64,000 bases of DNA from Halococcus sediminicola (GCF_000755245.1 NZ_BBMP01000005.1:1-64000), one strand, 5' to 3'. Shown: positions 8,840 through 17,233, counted from the stretch's first letter. The notes: generated by a model from the letters alone, not told the origin. Numbers and translations are program-made.

Positions 8840-8926
8840 CAGTAGAACAAACGAGCAACTTCGATGAGGGCATGAGCGTACTGCCGTCAGCATACTCGAC
8901 CTCCAACGTCGGAATTAAGAGCGGCG

Positions 8927-9154
8927 TCAGTCATCGTAGAGCGTTTCTTCACACTTGCAGTCTTCAACGGCTTCGACGAACTCAGCACGGCAGTCCGGTG
9001 GGCAGAACCAGTAGCGGACAAGACGCTCGTCATCAATGATCACGTTGATAGCCTCGTCTCGTGGAGGGATTCGTCGGTTCCGCGGGCCACTTTCGTCAAC
9101 AACGCGAGCGTGTCGTCGCCAAACGAGGATATCCGCCTCTCTTCGTCCAGACAA
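8927..9154 (-). CDS. Small putative zinc-binding protein
   Basis: A 75-residue frame with a basic N-terminus and a C-terminal RYWFCPPDCRAEF plus CKCEE, four cysteines able to bind a metal. This resembles small haloarchaeal zinc proteins in which a WFC..C box follows a beta-hairpin, but I do not recognise a named family. The N-terminal 25 residues look unlike the rest, so the true start may be further in. No operon partner. Confidence 0.4.
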   Translation of the reverse strand: MSGRREADILVWRRHARVVDESGPRNRRIPPRDEAINVIIDDERLVRYWFCPPDCRAEFVEAVEDCKCEETLYDD

Positions 9155-9207
9155 ACTTTTTCAATCGACTGTATATGAATCTATATCAAATTCAGGGACA
9201 ACAGCTA

Positions 9208-9522
9208 CTACAGCTCGTCAAGATGCTCGACGCCTTCTTTCGAGACGTTCGCTTCCGTAATCGTCTCGGGCATCCAGTCGGGCTTGTCTGGGGGTGCCTC
9301 GTCGCGCCACGCCCATCCCTCGTAGATGTGCAATTTCTTCGTCCCCGTTTCACGAATCCGGAATCGGATACGGGTCGCTTCTGATTCGCTATCGGCCGGG
9401 TCGAACCGCCGAGCGGCTTTGAGTGCTGCCTGCCGGGGCGTCTTCCCGGTGAACCTACTCGTCTCCTCGCCTGTTTCCTCCCGGAGCGTGAAATTGCGCA
9501 CTTCATCCGTTTCGCGTGCCAT
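9208..9522 (-). CDS. Non-histone chromosomal protein MC1
   Basis: A 104-residue MC1-family protein. MC1 is an architectural DNA-binding protein of methanogens and haloarchaea that bends DNA sharply. Diagnostic segments are VRNFTLREETGEE, FTGKTPRQAALKAARR, ETGTKKLHIYEGWAW and KPDWMPETITEANV, in family order. ATG 9522 (MARETDEVRNF) is chosen because the MC1 fold begins there; the 27 residues upstream in frame are not family-like. The length compares with about 93 residues for methanogen MC1. Confidence 0.93.
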   Translation of the reverse strand: MARETDEVRNFTLREETGEETSRFTGKTPRQAALKAARRFDPADSESEATRIRFRIRETGTKKLHIYEGWAWRDEAPPDKPDWMPETITEANVSKEGVEHLDEL

Positions 9523-9640
9523 GATTGTCTTACGTGAACACAGCACTAGCCCTCTAATAAATGTATCTGAGTCAGGCGGTTCCTCGTAAGATGAAGATCT
9601 CAATGCTCGATGAGAGCTACCGACGTTCGGAGTTGGTGGA

Positions 9641-10036
9641 CTAATCGCGTACTTCTGCGAAGGCGACGTTCTGGCGCACTTCTGTGACTTCGACGGTCAC
9701 CTCATCGTCGGGACGCCCTCCGGGAACGATCAGCACGTAGCCACGCTCGATTTTCGCTATCCCGTCACCTTTGTCGCCCAGCGTTTCGATGGTTACCTCG
9801 CGGACGTCGCCGGTATCGACTGGCGGCGTCGGTGTCGACTCTGCGGACGGTTGCTCCTGTTGGCTTTGGCTCTCGCTGGGCTGGGAATCCCCGAATATCG
9901 CCACTCGATAGGTCTCGCCAGCCGAGATCGTGCCTAAATCGAGTGCGTCCTGTGGCACCTCAATCCTGTATGAGTCGTCGTCTTTCTCTATTGAAGCCGT
10001 GAACAAACTCTCCAGTGGATCAGGGATTTCTACCAT
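9641..10036 (-). CDS. TRAM domain protein
   Basis: A 131-residue protein whose C-terminal 60 residues form a TRAM domain (VTIETLGDKGDGIAKIERGYV, then IVPGGRPDDEVTVEVTEVRQN), an OB-fold RNA-binding module. The N-terminal half has a DUF7513-like MVEIPDPLESLFTA start and a Ser/Gln/Pro-rich linker. Small TRAM proteins in archaea act as RNA chaperones; this one is likely cytosolic. The spacing to the MC1 gene (about 120 bp, same strand) allows but does not prove co-transcription. Confidence 0.88.
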   Translation of the reverse strand: MVEIPDPLESLFTASIEKDDDSYRIEVPQDALDLGTISAGETYRVAIFGDSQPSESQSQQEQPSAESTPTPPVDTGDVREVTIETLGDKGDGIAKIERGYVLIVPGGRPDDEVTVEVTEVRQNVAFAEVRD

Positions 10037-10132
10037 TAGACACCCGCTCCCGCTCTGTTGCCGGTGTTCGATATCGCTCTCGATGAGACAGCGAGAGCGT
10101 ACGTTCGACGGAACGAAACATCACTCATAGTA

Positions 10133-10420
10133 TCAGGCTTCGGCAGCCACGTATTGGTCTTCCCACTCGCGGCGGGCTTCGATTTCTCGCTGGCCGCGCT
10201 GAGTTACCTGGTAATAGTTCGTTCGGCGGTCGATCTGACCCTTTTCGAGCAGGCCCTTCTCGACGAGCGTGTCGAGGTTCGGGTAGAGCCGTCCGTGGTG
10301 GATCTCGCTCTCGTAGTACTGTTCGAGTTCGTCTTTGAGCGCCAATCCATGCGGTTCATCCTTGCCGGCTGCCACGTACAGCAGATCACGCTGGAAGCCA
10401 GTCAGATCGTACATATCCAA
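10133..10420 (-). CDS. PadR family transcriptional regulator
   Basis: A 95-residue winged-helix repressor of the short PadR type: LTGFQRDLLYVAAG, GLALKDELEQYY, HHGRLYPNLDTLVEKGLLEKG and a wing with RRTNYYQVT. The dimerising C-terminal helix is short, as in the haloarchaeal subfamily. A close paralogue lies at 47789-48088. Its promoter region has a TATA-like box flanked by the inverted repeat TTATTCG / CGAATAA, which suggests autoregulation. Either M1 or M3 (10414) could be the start. Confidence 0.9.
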   Translation of the reverse strand: MDMYDLTGFQRDLLYVAAGKDEPHGLALKDELEQYYESEIHHGRLYPNLDTLVEKGLLEKGQIDRRTNYYQVTQRGQREIEARREWEDQYVAAEA

Positions 10421-10426
10421 TAGATG

Positions 10427-10462
10427 GTTATTCGAAGGCTAAAATATATCGATACCGAATAA
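10427..10462 (-). promoter_or_regulatory. PadR promoter with flanking inverted repeat
   Basis: TTATTCG (10427-10433) and CGAATAA (10456-10462) are exact inverted copies on either side of an AAAATATAT tract (10441-10449) just upstream of the PadR start. The position fits a repressor site over a TATA box; this is inference. Confidence 0.45.
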
Positions 10463-10646
10463 GATCTGTTACTCGGCCTGACTCAGAGATCGTGGCATAG
10501 ACGGTCTTGCGCTCGTTGTCGTCTGCTCGTCGTGCCGCATCCGCGAGCAGGTCCACGACTTCGCTATCGAGTGCGTCGTAGAAGTCCGTCGAGAGGCCTG
10601 GTCCACGGGTTGGAGTTGGTTCAGATTCGGTCCGGAATCCAGTCAT
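10428..10646 (-). pseudogene. DUF1931 histone-fold protein, damaged copy
   Basis: The central part (STDFYDALDSEVVDLLADAA, then RRADDNERKTV) is nearly the same as the intact 55-residue DUF1931 protein at 49422-49589. It lacks the normal N-terminus (MADLIVQSAVKDEIGEMNV), replaced by unrelated residues, and it runs past the expected QPRDL end into about 20 extra residues. It overlaps the end of a truncated PIN-like gene and the PadR promoter. It is probably a relic, though a start at 10646 could still yield a 72-residue protein. Confidence 0.6.
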
Positions 10647-10935
10647 CGGCACTTTCGAACCCGTCGAGCGCGTCTTGGTTCGGGTATGCTGCGACAATCT
10701 CTTCGAGTTCAGCAGCGATCTCGTTGGCGGGGCGGTCTTTGTCATGAACGATGACGATACCAGAATGATCGGCGGGTGTGAGGTCCGTCGCGTTGAAATC
10801 AAGAATGTTATTCGTCACAAGCACAGTCTCCGTTCGACGACAGTACGGGAGAATATCCTCGAAATCGTCTGCCCCTTCAAAGAGTGCGTCGAGAACGTAT
10901 TCGGCCGTGATACCGTGAGAATCGAGCTCTGCCGC
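10621..10935 (-). pseudogene. N-terminally truncated PIN-like (DUF5615-type) nuclease
   Basis: The frame reads AELDSHGITAEYVLDALFE at the left-over N-terminus and later VLVTNNILDFNATDL, HSGIVIVHDKDRP and IVAAYPNQDAL. These are the central and C-terminal blocks of DUF5615/PIN-like nucleases, where the usual first block with the catalytic Asp (LLDEN-type) should precede. Here the frame ends at a TAA exactly where a 70-bp repeat begins (10935). The repeat junction has therefore replaced the N-terminus. A GTG at 10824 could still start a 67-residue product, which is probably not functional. Confidence 0.65.
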
Positions 10936-11005
10936 TAGTTATCGACCTTTGTACTTCCCCTCTACTTCATGCTTGAGGGACTTAAGCAAGATTCTCATAG
11001 AGTCA
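10935..11005 (+). repeat. 70-bp repeat, copy 1 (ends ATTCTCATAGAGT)
   Basis: Starts TAGTTATCGACCTTTG, passes GAGGGACTTAAGCA and ends GATTCTCATAGAGTCAGT. It is about 80% identical to 17330-17402, and its last part is shared with 53392-53408. It cuts the PIN-like gene, so it marks an insertion or recombination end. Confidence 0.65.
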
Positions 11006-11091
11006 GTACCGTCCCTGTGTTACTGTATGATTTATTATCTCTCAAGTCGTATGGTGTTTGTCCTCTTGTAACACAGAGGTAAAGTCAAACT

Positions 11092-12501
11092 ATGAGCAGC
11101 ACAACAATCTCCCCAGACAGATCCGCCATTGCGGACCTTAGAGCAGCCGTCACCGGCGACGTGATTACCTCCGACGATGCAGGCTATGAGGAAGCGTGCA
11201 AGCTCTGGAACGGTGCCATCGACCGCCGTCCGGCTGTGTTCGTCCGTGCGGCATCGGCGGGGGATGTAGCGACGGCGATTGCGACCGCCCGCGAAAACGA
11301 CCTCCCGCTGTCGGTTCGCGGCGGCGGGCACCACGTCACGGGCGTCGCGCTCGTCAATGATGGACTCGTGGTCGATCTGAGCGGGATGGACAAAGTCACA
11401 ATTGATCCAGAGACTCGCACGGCTCAGGTCGGACCCGGCGCACGGGTGGCCGATGTTCTCAACCCTGCTCAAGAGCACGGTCTCTCGCCAGTTGTTGGGT
11501 CCGCAGCGCAAAACGGCGTGGCCGGGTCAACGCTGGCGGGCGGCATCGGCTGGCTCCGCCGGAAGGTTGGCCTGGGAGTCGACAACCTCCGGTCGGTCGA
11601 ACTCGTGACCGTCGAGGGTGACATATTGACCGCTAGCGAGTCGGAAAATTCCGACCTGTTTTGGGCGATTCGTGGCGGTGGTGCGAACGTCGGCGTAGTC
11701 ACGAGCTTTGAGATGGAACTCGTCGAAGCCGGTCCCGAGATGGCCATCACCCAGGTTATTTATCCGATCGAGGCTGCCAGCGAGGTTCTGCGGTCCTACC
11801 GAGCGTACGCCGAAGATGCACCCGACGAGGTAACTACGCTGATCGCGCTGATGCGGATTCCGCCACTCCCGATGGTCCCGCCAGAAGCTATTGGCACACC
11901 CGTCGTGATGGTTTACGGTGTCTATGCCGGCCCAATTGCGGAGGGCGAACAGGCGATGACACCATTAGGCGAACTCGGCGAGCCGATGATGGACATGAGC
12001 GGTCCACAGCCACTCGCCGCCGTCCACGAGGTCGCCCGCGAGCTGTTTCCTGATGCGCGTCGTTACTCCTGGCATTCGCTGTACGCAACCGAACTCGCCG
12101 ACGAGACCATCGACGCGATGGTCGAAGCGCTGGTGAATTCCCCCTCTGAGGAAAGCGAACTTAGCATCTGGCACCTCGGCGGAGCGATTGCCGACGTTGA
12201 CGGGGGCGCGACCGCATTCGGGTTCCGCGACGTTGCATTCATGCTGAGCGTCGGCGCCGCTTGGGAGGATCCCGAGCAAGACGAGGAATGCACCAACTGG
12301 GCACGCGAGGTTTGGGAGGGTCTTCGAGACGATTCAGCCACAGTCGAGGGGTTTTATCCTGGATTCCCCGGGGTCGTTGAGGGAGAGGAACGTGCCCAGA
12401 TGGCCTATGGTGACAACTACGACCGCCTAACGGAAATCAAAGCCAAGTGCGACCCTGAGAATGTGTTCCACCACAACCTGAACATTAAACCCGCATCCTG
12501 A
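11092..12501 (+). CDS. FAD-dependent oxidoreductase, berberine-bridge-enzyme type
   Basis: A 469-residue flavoenzyme of the VAO/PCMH fold. The N-terminal FAD-binding half contains LSVRGGGHHVTG with His80 at the position that normally carries the covalent 8-alpha-histidyl FAD bond, and LAGGIGWLRRKVGLGVDNL downstream. The C-terminal BBE motif (YGDNYDRLTEIKAKCDPENV, then FHHNLNI) is intact. Such enzymes oxidise sugars, alcohols or alkaloid-like compounds with O2 or another acceptor; the substrate here is unknown. The family's second flavin-linking Cys is not obvious, so linkage may be through His only. It is monocistronic, and a dispersed element lies just after the stop. Confidence 0.9.
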   Translation: MSSTTISPDRSAIADLRAAVTGDVITSDDAGYEEACKLWNGAIDRRPAVFVRAASAGDVATAIATARENDLPLSVRGGGHHVTGVALVNDGLVVDLSGMDKVTIDPETRTAQVGPGARVADVLNPAQEHGLSPVVGSAAQNGVAGSTLAGGIGWLRRKVGLGVDNLRSVELVTVEGDILTASESENSDLFWAIRGGGANVGVVTSFEMELVEAGPEMAITQVIYPIEAASEVLRSYRAYAEDAPDEVTTLIALMRIPPLPMVPPEAIGTPVVMVYGVYAGPIAEGEQAMTPLGELGEPMMDMSGPQPLAAVHEVARELFPDARRYSWHSLYATELADETIDAMVEALVNSPSEESELSIWHLGGAIADVDGGATAFGFRDVAFMLSVGAAWEDPEQDEECTNWAREVWEGLRDDSATVEGFYPGFPGVVEGEERAQMAYGDNYDRLTEIKAKCDPENVFHHNLNIKPAS

Positions 12502-12519
12502 ATATATAGTGGGTTTGGT

Positions 12520-12610
12520 GTGATCGATACGCGCCCTGTATCTCGCACGCTGCATCTCCCAACTGCTGGAGGATTCGTGCAAAACTACGAATTGCTCCGA
12601 TAACCTCTAG
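12520..12610 (+). repeat. Dispersed palindrome element, copy B
   Basis: GATACGCGCCCTGTATCTCGCAC, then GCTGCATCTCCCAACTGCTG, ending at AACCTCTAG. The body matches copies at 48225-48320 (inverted) and 49219-49313 over more than 80 bp. It follows the FAD enzyme stop directly and may sit in its 3' untranslated region. Confidence 0.75.
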
Positions 12611-12701
12611 ATATTGTCAGTCGACCAAACAGTTTTGCACCGCCGCAAACCCGCAACCAATACATTGGCGAGCCATTATTTTCGATATATCTGTATGCGA
12701 T

Positions 12702-13274
12702 TCATAGAAGTCTTTCGACGGCTGCTATCAACTCGTCTTCATCCGTCCACACGAACAGTCGCCCCTCCCGGTCAAGGGGGTCAAACCCATCGAGTTGGAG
12801 CGCGCTGTACGGCTCGTTACCATCGAATTCCTCATCAAGCGTCGATTGGTCATACTCACGCTTGAGAACGTGCGCTCGTTCGAAGTAGGGCTGATGAAGA
12901 AAGAACATCCCTTGCTCGACAAGGAATCCACTGCGGTTGTGTTCGGCAACGCCAACGAGATATGTCGCGTAGTCAGCGAGAATACGAAACTTCACCAGCG
13001 TATTCGACCACTCACCGCGAATGTCCACCATCAGGAACGCATATACATCGGAGCGACGGTTCAATCGATCTTTGACGAGCTGGAGCCGATGGATTTCCGG
13101 CATGCCGTAACTTCCGAGCACGAAATATGAACTCTCGTACTCGAACAGCGGCGTCAGTTCGGCAACCGCGTCAAGCGCTTGTTCGTATTCGTGCGGCGAG
13201 AGCGTGTCGAGGTGGGCGTACTCGGCAGCGCGGTCGGCGATATCCTCAACATCCGGCTCCGAATGATCGTCCAT
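12702..13274 (-). CDS. Conserved haloarchaeal protein, possible Rossmann/TIR-like fold
   Basis: A 190-residue acidic cytosolic protein; ATG 13274 (MDDHSEPDVED) is preferred because the six residues before it are basic. The core reads YFVLGSYGMPEIHRLQLVKD, then VYAFLMVDIRGEW, then KFRILADYATYLVGVAEHN. This alternation of strands and helices suggests a nucleotide-binding or TIR-like fold similar to proteins that assess a stress signal. I do not recognise a named family. It is divergent from the winged-helix gene at 13387, with a shared 110-bp promoter region, which hints that the regulator controls it. Confidence 0.6.
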   Translation of the reverse strand: MDDHSEPDVEDIADRAAEYAHLDTLSPHEYEQALDAVAELTPLFEYESSYFVLGSYGMPEIHRLQLVKDRLNRRSDVYAFLMVDIRGEWSNTLVKFRILADYATYLVGVAEHNRSGFLVEQGMFFLHQPYFERAHVLKREYDQSTLDEEFDGNEPYSALQLDGFDPLDREGRLFVWTDEDELIAAVERLL

Positions 13275-13386
13275 ACGCTGTTTACGAAGCAACCGGTATT
13301 ATATCCTGCTCACCAAATTAGCCACCAGTTCTACAACCAAATTGGTCGAGATAAACTATTAGTACCGGCAGGTCAAACGACTACCC

Positions 13387-13812
13387 ATGAGTGAGACAGC
13401 ATCGGCGGACGGTTTCGAGGGAGAGCAAGAGCGCGAGCGGTTGCACGTGGCCACGCAGGACACGCGGTTCGTCCTCCTTCAGAACATTCTCGGCCACCCG
13501 TCACAGCTCCCTTCGATGAGGGAACTCGCCTACGTCAATCCAAGCAAGAGTGAGGGAACGATTTACCAACATCTCGAACGGCTGGTTGAGGCGGGTATCG
13601 TCGAGACATACATGCTCCCATCGGACCAACGCAAACGCGACCTTCCGTACAAGTTCTATGGAGTGAGCGATGAAGGATGGGCGTTTCTCGATCGCCACGG
13701 CCTGTTGCGCGCCGAGGAAACGTTACGCGCGGTGTACGAGCGCGTCGAGAAAAACGAACAAATCAAACGCTTCGAGCGTGCGCCCCGGCCACAGGAGGAG
13801 ACCGATGACTGA
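13387..13812 (+). CDS. Winged-helix transcriptional regulator
   Basis: A 141-residue PadR/ArsR-like regulator with RFVLLQNILGHPSQLPSMRE, a recognition helix in KSEGTIYQHLERLVEAGIVE, and a wing ending KFYGVSDEGWAFLDRHGLL. A damaged paralogue is found at 52148-52425. An AT-rich AAACTATTAGT tract 30 bp upstream is a plausible TATA box. It overlaps the next small gene by 8 nt and is divergent from 12702-13274. Confidence 0.82.
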   Translation: MSETASADGFEGEQERERLHVATQDTRFVLLQNILGHPSQLPSMRELAYVNPSKSEGTIYQHLERLVEAGIVETYMLPSDQRKRDLPYKFYGVSDEGWAFLDRHGLLRAEETLRAVYERVEKNEQIKRFERAPRPQEETDD

Positions 13813-14023
13813 CCGTCATTTCGAATCAGACGATATAGACGACCAGTCGAACGGCCATCAGCAGGCGGTCGAAGCCTGCCAGCACGCGGCTGACGCGCTT
13901 TCCAATGGCGACCTCTCCCGTGGCCGCTCGTTGCTCGATGAAGCCGCCCGCGCCGTCGAGCGCGCCCAGCACGACGATACAGAGCAATCCTACCGCGAGA
14001 CCGCCTACGACTGCTACGACTGA
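13805..14023 (+). CDS. Small acidic helical protein, co-transcribed with the winged-helix regulator
   Basis: A 72-residue protein starting at ATG 13805, 8 nt inside the regulator gene, so translation is coupled. It is highly charged and helical (QQAVEACQHAADALSNGDL, LDEAARAVERAQ), like a small bundle or coiled coil. I know no named family. The tight coupling suggests that it works with the regulator, for example as a modulator. Confidence 0.6.
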   Translation: MTDRHFESDDIDDQSNGHQQAVEACQHAADALSNGDLSRGRSLLDEAARAVERAQHDDTEQSYRETAYDCYD

Positions 14024-14119
14024 CCTTGTGATTTTCTTCCCGCGCTGGAGGACCGAGTTTTCGGTTTCATTCTCTGATACGGCCCAACAATTATCATTGC
14101 TGGTAGACAAGAGCGATGT

Positions 14120-14506
14120 ATGGCTTCAGATCGGTACACTCATCGTTCATCTTCCCAGCGAGAGGAACGGAGAGCCACGGATCAGGCTGCCAACCATCCA
14201 CCTCCCCACCGAGAGAGACGGAGGCCGCCAGAGCAGTACAACCAGCTATCTCCTCAGCATATGGAGCGCGAGAGTTTTCTGTCGCGTGCAAAGCGTAGAA
14301 CCGGGTTCTGGCTCACCGCCATCGCTGGTATATTGGTCATTTTCGTACTGGTCGCTATAGTGTATGGGACCGCAGACGAGATAGGACTCATCAACGCAGA
14401 CGTGTGGATGACGAATTTCGGGATGATTTGTGGATTAGTTGGAAGTTGGTGGCTCTATGGCCAATTCCTGAAAAAGAGATTCGGATATCCCTCCATCTTC
14501 CAGTAG
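14120..14506 (+). CDS. Small membrane protein
   Basis: A 128-residue frame with a hydrophilic, Arg/Gln-rich N-terminus followed by two hydrophobic segments (FWLTAIAGILVIFVLVAIVY and a second ending LVGSWWLYGQFL). The first 47 residues look unlike a haloarchaeal protein, so the start may be the internal ATG (MERESFLSRAK, at 14261). No family recognised. A dispersed element begins at its stop codon. Confidence 0.5.
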   Translation: MASDRYTHRSSSQREERRATDQAANHPPPHRERRRPPEQYNQLSPQHMERESFLSRAKRRTGFWLTAIAGILVIFVLVAIVYGTADEIGLINADVWMTNFGMICGLVGSWWLYGQFLKKRFGYPSIFQ

Positions 14507-14600
14507 CTATAGAGGTTAGCACTGATTTTCAGAGTTCGAAAATTACAGTTTCTCGACTTGTTGAAACCGCCGTGCAAGATACGCGCCCTGTATCTTGCAC
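14507..14600 (-). repeat. Dispersed palindrome element, copy C (perfect palindrome)
   Basis: On the plus strand CTATAGAGGTTAGCACTG opens the element and a perfect 11-bp inverted repeat (14572-14582 and 14590-14600, spacer GCGCCCT) closes it. Beyond the palindrome, the minus strand reads GGATAAGAATG, a TATA-like box. The distal end (14507-14538) matches, inverted, the end of the IS1595 remnant at 57208-57238. Confidence 0.8.
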
Positions 14601-14659
14601 GTTCCACGCTCATTCTTATCCCGGCAGCCCTCCCACCCCACTGGAGCCGTGAGGTGTCC

Positions 14660-14983
14660 TCAGTGGCCCGTGATCTCTAGCCCAACAACGCCAGCAACGA
14701 TGAGACCAATAAATCCGAATCGGGCGATGCTTGAGGTTTCGTCGAACAGAATAACGCCTAAGATGGCTGTTGAGGCGGCTCCGATTCCTGTCCAGACAGC
14801 ATAGGCAGTTCCAATCGGCAGTGATTGAACGGCTTTCGCTAGCAACACGAAACTAATGGCCATTGAGATCACGGTAGCGACGCTGGGAACGAGCTTCGTG
14901 AATCCATCTGAGAATTCAAGGCCGAGCGCCCAGCCGGTTTCAAAAACTGCCGCGACGATGAGGTACAGCCACGCAGAGACCAT
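14660..14983 (-). CDS. Small multidrug resistance (SMR) family exporter
   Basis: A 107-residue four-helix inner-membrane protein of the SMR family, which exports cationic compounds or guanidinium by exchange with protons as antiparallel dimers. The essential membrane Glu is present (FETGWALGLEFSDGF, Glu15), followed by GTAYAVWTGIGAAST in the third helix and LFDETSS before the fourth. The GTAYAVWTGIGA signature and short loops fit the SugE/Gdx or EmrE subtype, which I cannot separate. A hairpin lies 70-120 bp upstream. Confidence 0.9.
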   Translation of the reverse strand: MVSAWLYLIVAAVFETGWALGLEFSDGFTKLVPSVATVISMAISFVLLAKAVQSLPIGTAYAVWTGIGAASTAILGVILFDETSSIARFGFIGLIVAGVVGLEITGH

Positions 14984-15049
14984 CTAGAAAGCAAGCAAAT
15001 CCGGACGTATAGTGGTTGCTGAATCAGATTCGTCGGTTGAACTATAATA

Positions 15050-15100
15050 CTCAACTAACCCCTACAAACAGGCACTCCTCCGCTTGTAGGGTTGCCTGAG
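15050..15100 (-). promoter_or_regulatory. Structured leader-like hairpin upstream of the SMR gene
   Basis: CCCTACAA (15059-15066) pairs with TTGTAGGG (15084-15091) across a 17-nt loop, with a second outer pair CTCA / TGAG (15050-15053, 15097-15100). It could be an RNA leader of the SMR gene or the end of an IS200/IS605-like element. I cannot match it to any known guanidine riboswitch consensus. Confidence 0.4.
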
Positions 15101-15120
15101 AGATAGCGACAGCAGCTAGA

Positions 15121-15215
15121 TGCGAGATACAAACTCTGCATCGGTCACGTCATTACTGACAGGAAATGTGCAGATCGGACGCGTCTATACAAGATACAAA
15201 ACGCGTATCTTGCAT
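15121..15215 (-). repeat. Dispersed palindrome element, copy D/E
   Basis: The palindrome at 15188-15215 (CAAGATAC / GTATCTTG) is followed, leftward, by a second degenerate half-copy at 15121-15149. Right of it the sequence CATACTTATCCTGCCAGC matches the flank of copies at 14572 and 48292, and contains a TATA-like ATAAGTATG on the minus strand. Confidence 0.7.
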
Positions 15216-15263
15216 GTCGACTGCGTTCATACTTATCCTGCCAGCCCCCAGGCGGGGGTACCC

Positions 15264-15484
15264 TCACCGAGTCTCCGATTCTTTTACCATGTCAATACGG
15301 TTCGTTCGTCGGAGCCACTGGTAAACGAGCGCGTCCTCAATAAGCCCGAGCGCGACGTTTACAGCCGCTCCGATGACGCCAACTCCGACAATTAACCAGA
15401 TTACCTCAGTCTCGCAAGTCGTCGAGCGAGTTCGAGCGCGACGATCCCGAGCAAAACTCCGAGTATGAGGACAAGAAATGCCAC
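15264..15484 (-). pseudogene. Fragments of a membrane protein in two frames
   Basis: On the minus strand, 15401-15484 encodes VAFLVLILGVLLGIVALELA, then stops. A second frame continues with IWLIVGVGVIGAAVNVALGL and ends KESETR at 15264, without a start codon. The two hydrophobic stretches could be one decayed membrane protein or unrelated small proteins. No family assigned. Confidence 0.3.
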
Positions 15485-15563
15485 GAACGAACGCTGCGGA
15501 CAGCCGACGACAATTTGTCGAAGGGCGCGCTTGACTTCGGTAAAGTCAGCCCTTCACAACCGC

Positions 15564-16748
15564 TTATCTCTCCGATTCGGAATCGATGGCGGTCTCAAGC
15601 GCAGTGAGTCGTTCTTCGGGCGTCGGATGGGTTGATGTGGCATACTCGACACGGGGCATGAGACGCGCGATCCAGCTCTCGTTTCGGTCGGCATCGTAGC
15701 GCCGCAGGAGTTTCCGTCGTCCTTCGATGTTTTTGTCTGCATTGAGACGGTAGCGGTCCGCCTTGTACTCGGCAGGCCGTGAGAATGCCTTGAGGTAGAC
15801 CAGCCACCCTGTCAGGACGCCCGCGACGACGATACCGACTGTGGGCCATGCACCCCACCCGAGATACACCCAGAGTACCGATCCGGTGGCGAAAACCCCA
15901 GCAAACAGCGTCATGCAGAACACTGTTCCAATGAGCGAGTCGTGATGGGCGTGATGAGCGCGTTCATGTGTGATCAAGGCGGAGAGTTCGTCGTCATCGA
16001 GCGTTTCGACAGCGGAATCGCTCAACGTGATCGTCTGCCGACCGGCGGCACCGGTGGCTAGGCCAGTAATGTCCTCCCCAGTCGGATCCGGTCGGAGATA
16101 CACATGAATGTCATCGGCTTTGGCACCGAGCCGCTCAGTCATGGTGGTATCCGCGCGCGAGTGCCTGCGAAACCATGCCGCCACCGGCGGGTACTGTGTT
16201 CCGGCGACGATTCCGATAACCCACAGCACGGCGGCCGCAAGGCCCAGTGTAGCGATTGAGGTGGTGGCCGCCTTCCAGGCTCCAAAACTAACGGCAAGGA
16301 CCGTGAGGAGGATAGTGATTTGCAGACCATTGCGAGCCACCCGTTGATGAAGTGGAAGCGGCTCCAAGCCCTGGATTCTCGCGAACGACGGCGTCACGGC
16401 AAGATAGATAGCACTAGTATAGAGGACAAGCGGTAAGATACTTGTCAGGATCAGGACTAGTGAGTTGCCGAGCCTCGCTAACAAAACCGGGAGGGTGACT
16501 CCGAAGGAACCAGTGCCGAGAGCGGTGTTGCCCAGTAGGATGTCGACTATGAGTACCAGCAGCATGCACATCACCCCAATAATCATTTCAACGACGAATA
16601 GTGCGCTGAGACGCTCCCGTCGCTTCGAGACGGTGAGATCACAATTCATGATGGCGCGAGCGAGCCACCTTCCACCTACATATAGTGTTGCCGCGGCGGC
16701 GATGACTATGAGTACCTCGATAAGGCCAGCGATTACCAGGGCTCGCAT
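15564..16748 (-). CDS. M48 family (HtpX-like) membrane metalloprotease
   Basis: A 394-residue zinc protease with an N-terminal membrane region of four or more helices (residues 5-30, 48-72, 85-115, 140-185) and a cytosolic catalytic domain. The zinc site ITHERAHHAHHD (HExxH) is near residue 260, the third ligand Glu is in RPAEYKADRY, and the closing TSTHPTPEERL is the standard M48 end. Family members degrade damaged membrane proteins or perform quality control. All catalytic residues are present. The long N-terminal membrane domain before HExxH resembles Ste24/HtpX variants in haloarchaea. Confidence 0.9.
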   Translation of the reverse strand: MRALVIAGLIEVLIVIAAAATLYVGGRWLARAIMNCDLTVSKRRERLSALFVVEMIIGVMCMLLVLIVDILLGNTALGTGSFGVTLPVLLARLGNSLVLILTSILPLVLYTSAIYLAVTPSFARIQGLEPLPLHQRVARNGLQITILLTVLAVSFGAWKAATTSIATLGLAAAVLWVIGIVAGTQYPPVAAWFRRHSRADTTMTERLGAKADDIHVYLRPDPTGEDITGLATGAAGRQTITLSDSAVETLDDDELSALITHERAHHAHHDSLIGTVFCMTLFAGVFATGSVLWVYLGWGAWPTVGIVVAGVLTGWLVYLKAFSRPAEYKADRYRLNADKNIEGRRKLLRRYDADRNESWIARLMPRVEYATSTHPTPEERLTALETAIDSESER

Positions 16749-17233
16749 GACTTACTCTTCGTCAGCACTCGAAGAACGTATTTCCTTCCCTCGTACTTCA
16801 TCATCGAATCATTGACACTTCCCGAGAGGGGGTTCAGTGTAGTTATAGGGAACTCCTCCGCACATAAAAACTAAGTTAGGTTAACATCTCACAGGCAGTG
16901 ACTCTATGAGAATCCTGCTGACCGAATAAACCACCGCTATCGCTATAACTGTTCGGAAGACTGTCTTTGTTCACGTCTAAATACAGCAAAACCGTCAGCA
17001 AGCAGCTGAATTTGCCACTACCCCAGTGGTTCGGGAGACATCTTTACTGCAGTAGTGGTCGCTGATTGTATCTCCCCATCCACTAATGAGAGACGCTTAA
17101 ACGGCGTTCCTCATGGGTTCACCTTGTTGGATCGTTTCCTCCTTTCTGGTGCGCGTTTTCGTGATCACTATGACTTCCGAGTCGCGTTGCTCTGGAGTGA
17201 ATGCGTGGAGCGGAACGTCATCCGTACGGGCTT

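Noticed and set aside
15050-15100. Guanidine-I, -II or -III riboswitch before the SMR gene
   Set aside because: The conserved ykkC-type or ACGR-loop sequence elements are absent; only a generic hairpin is visible.
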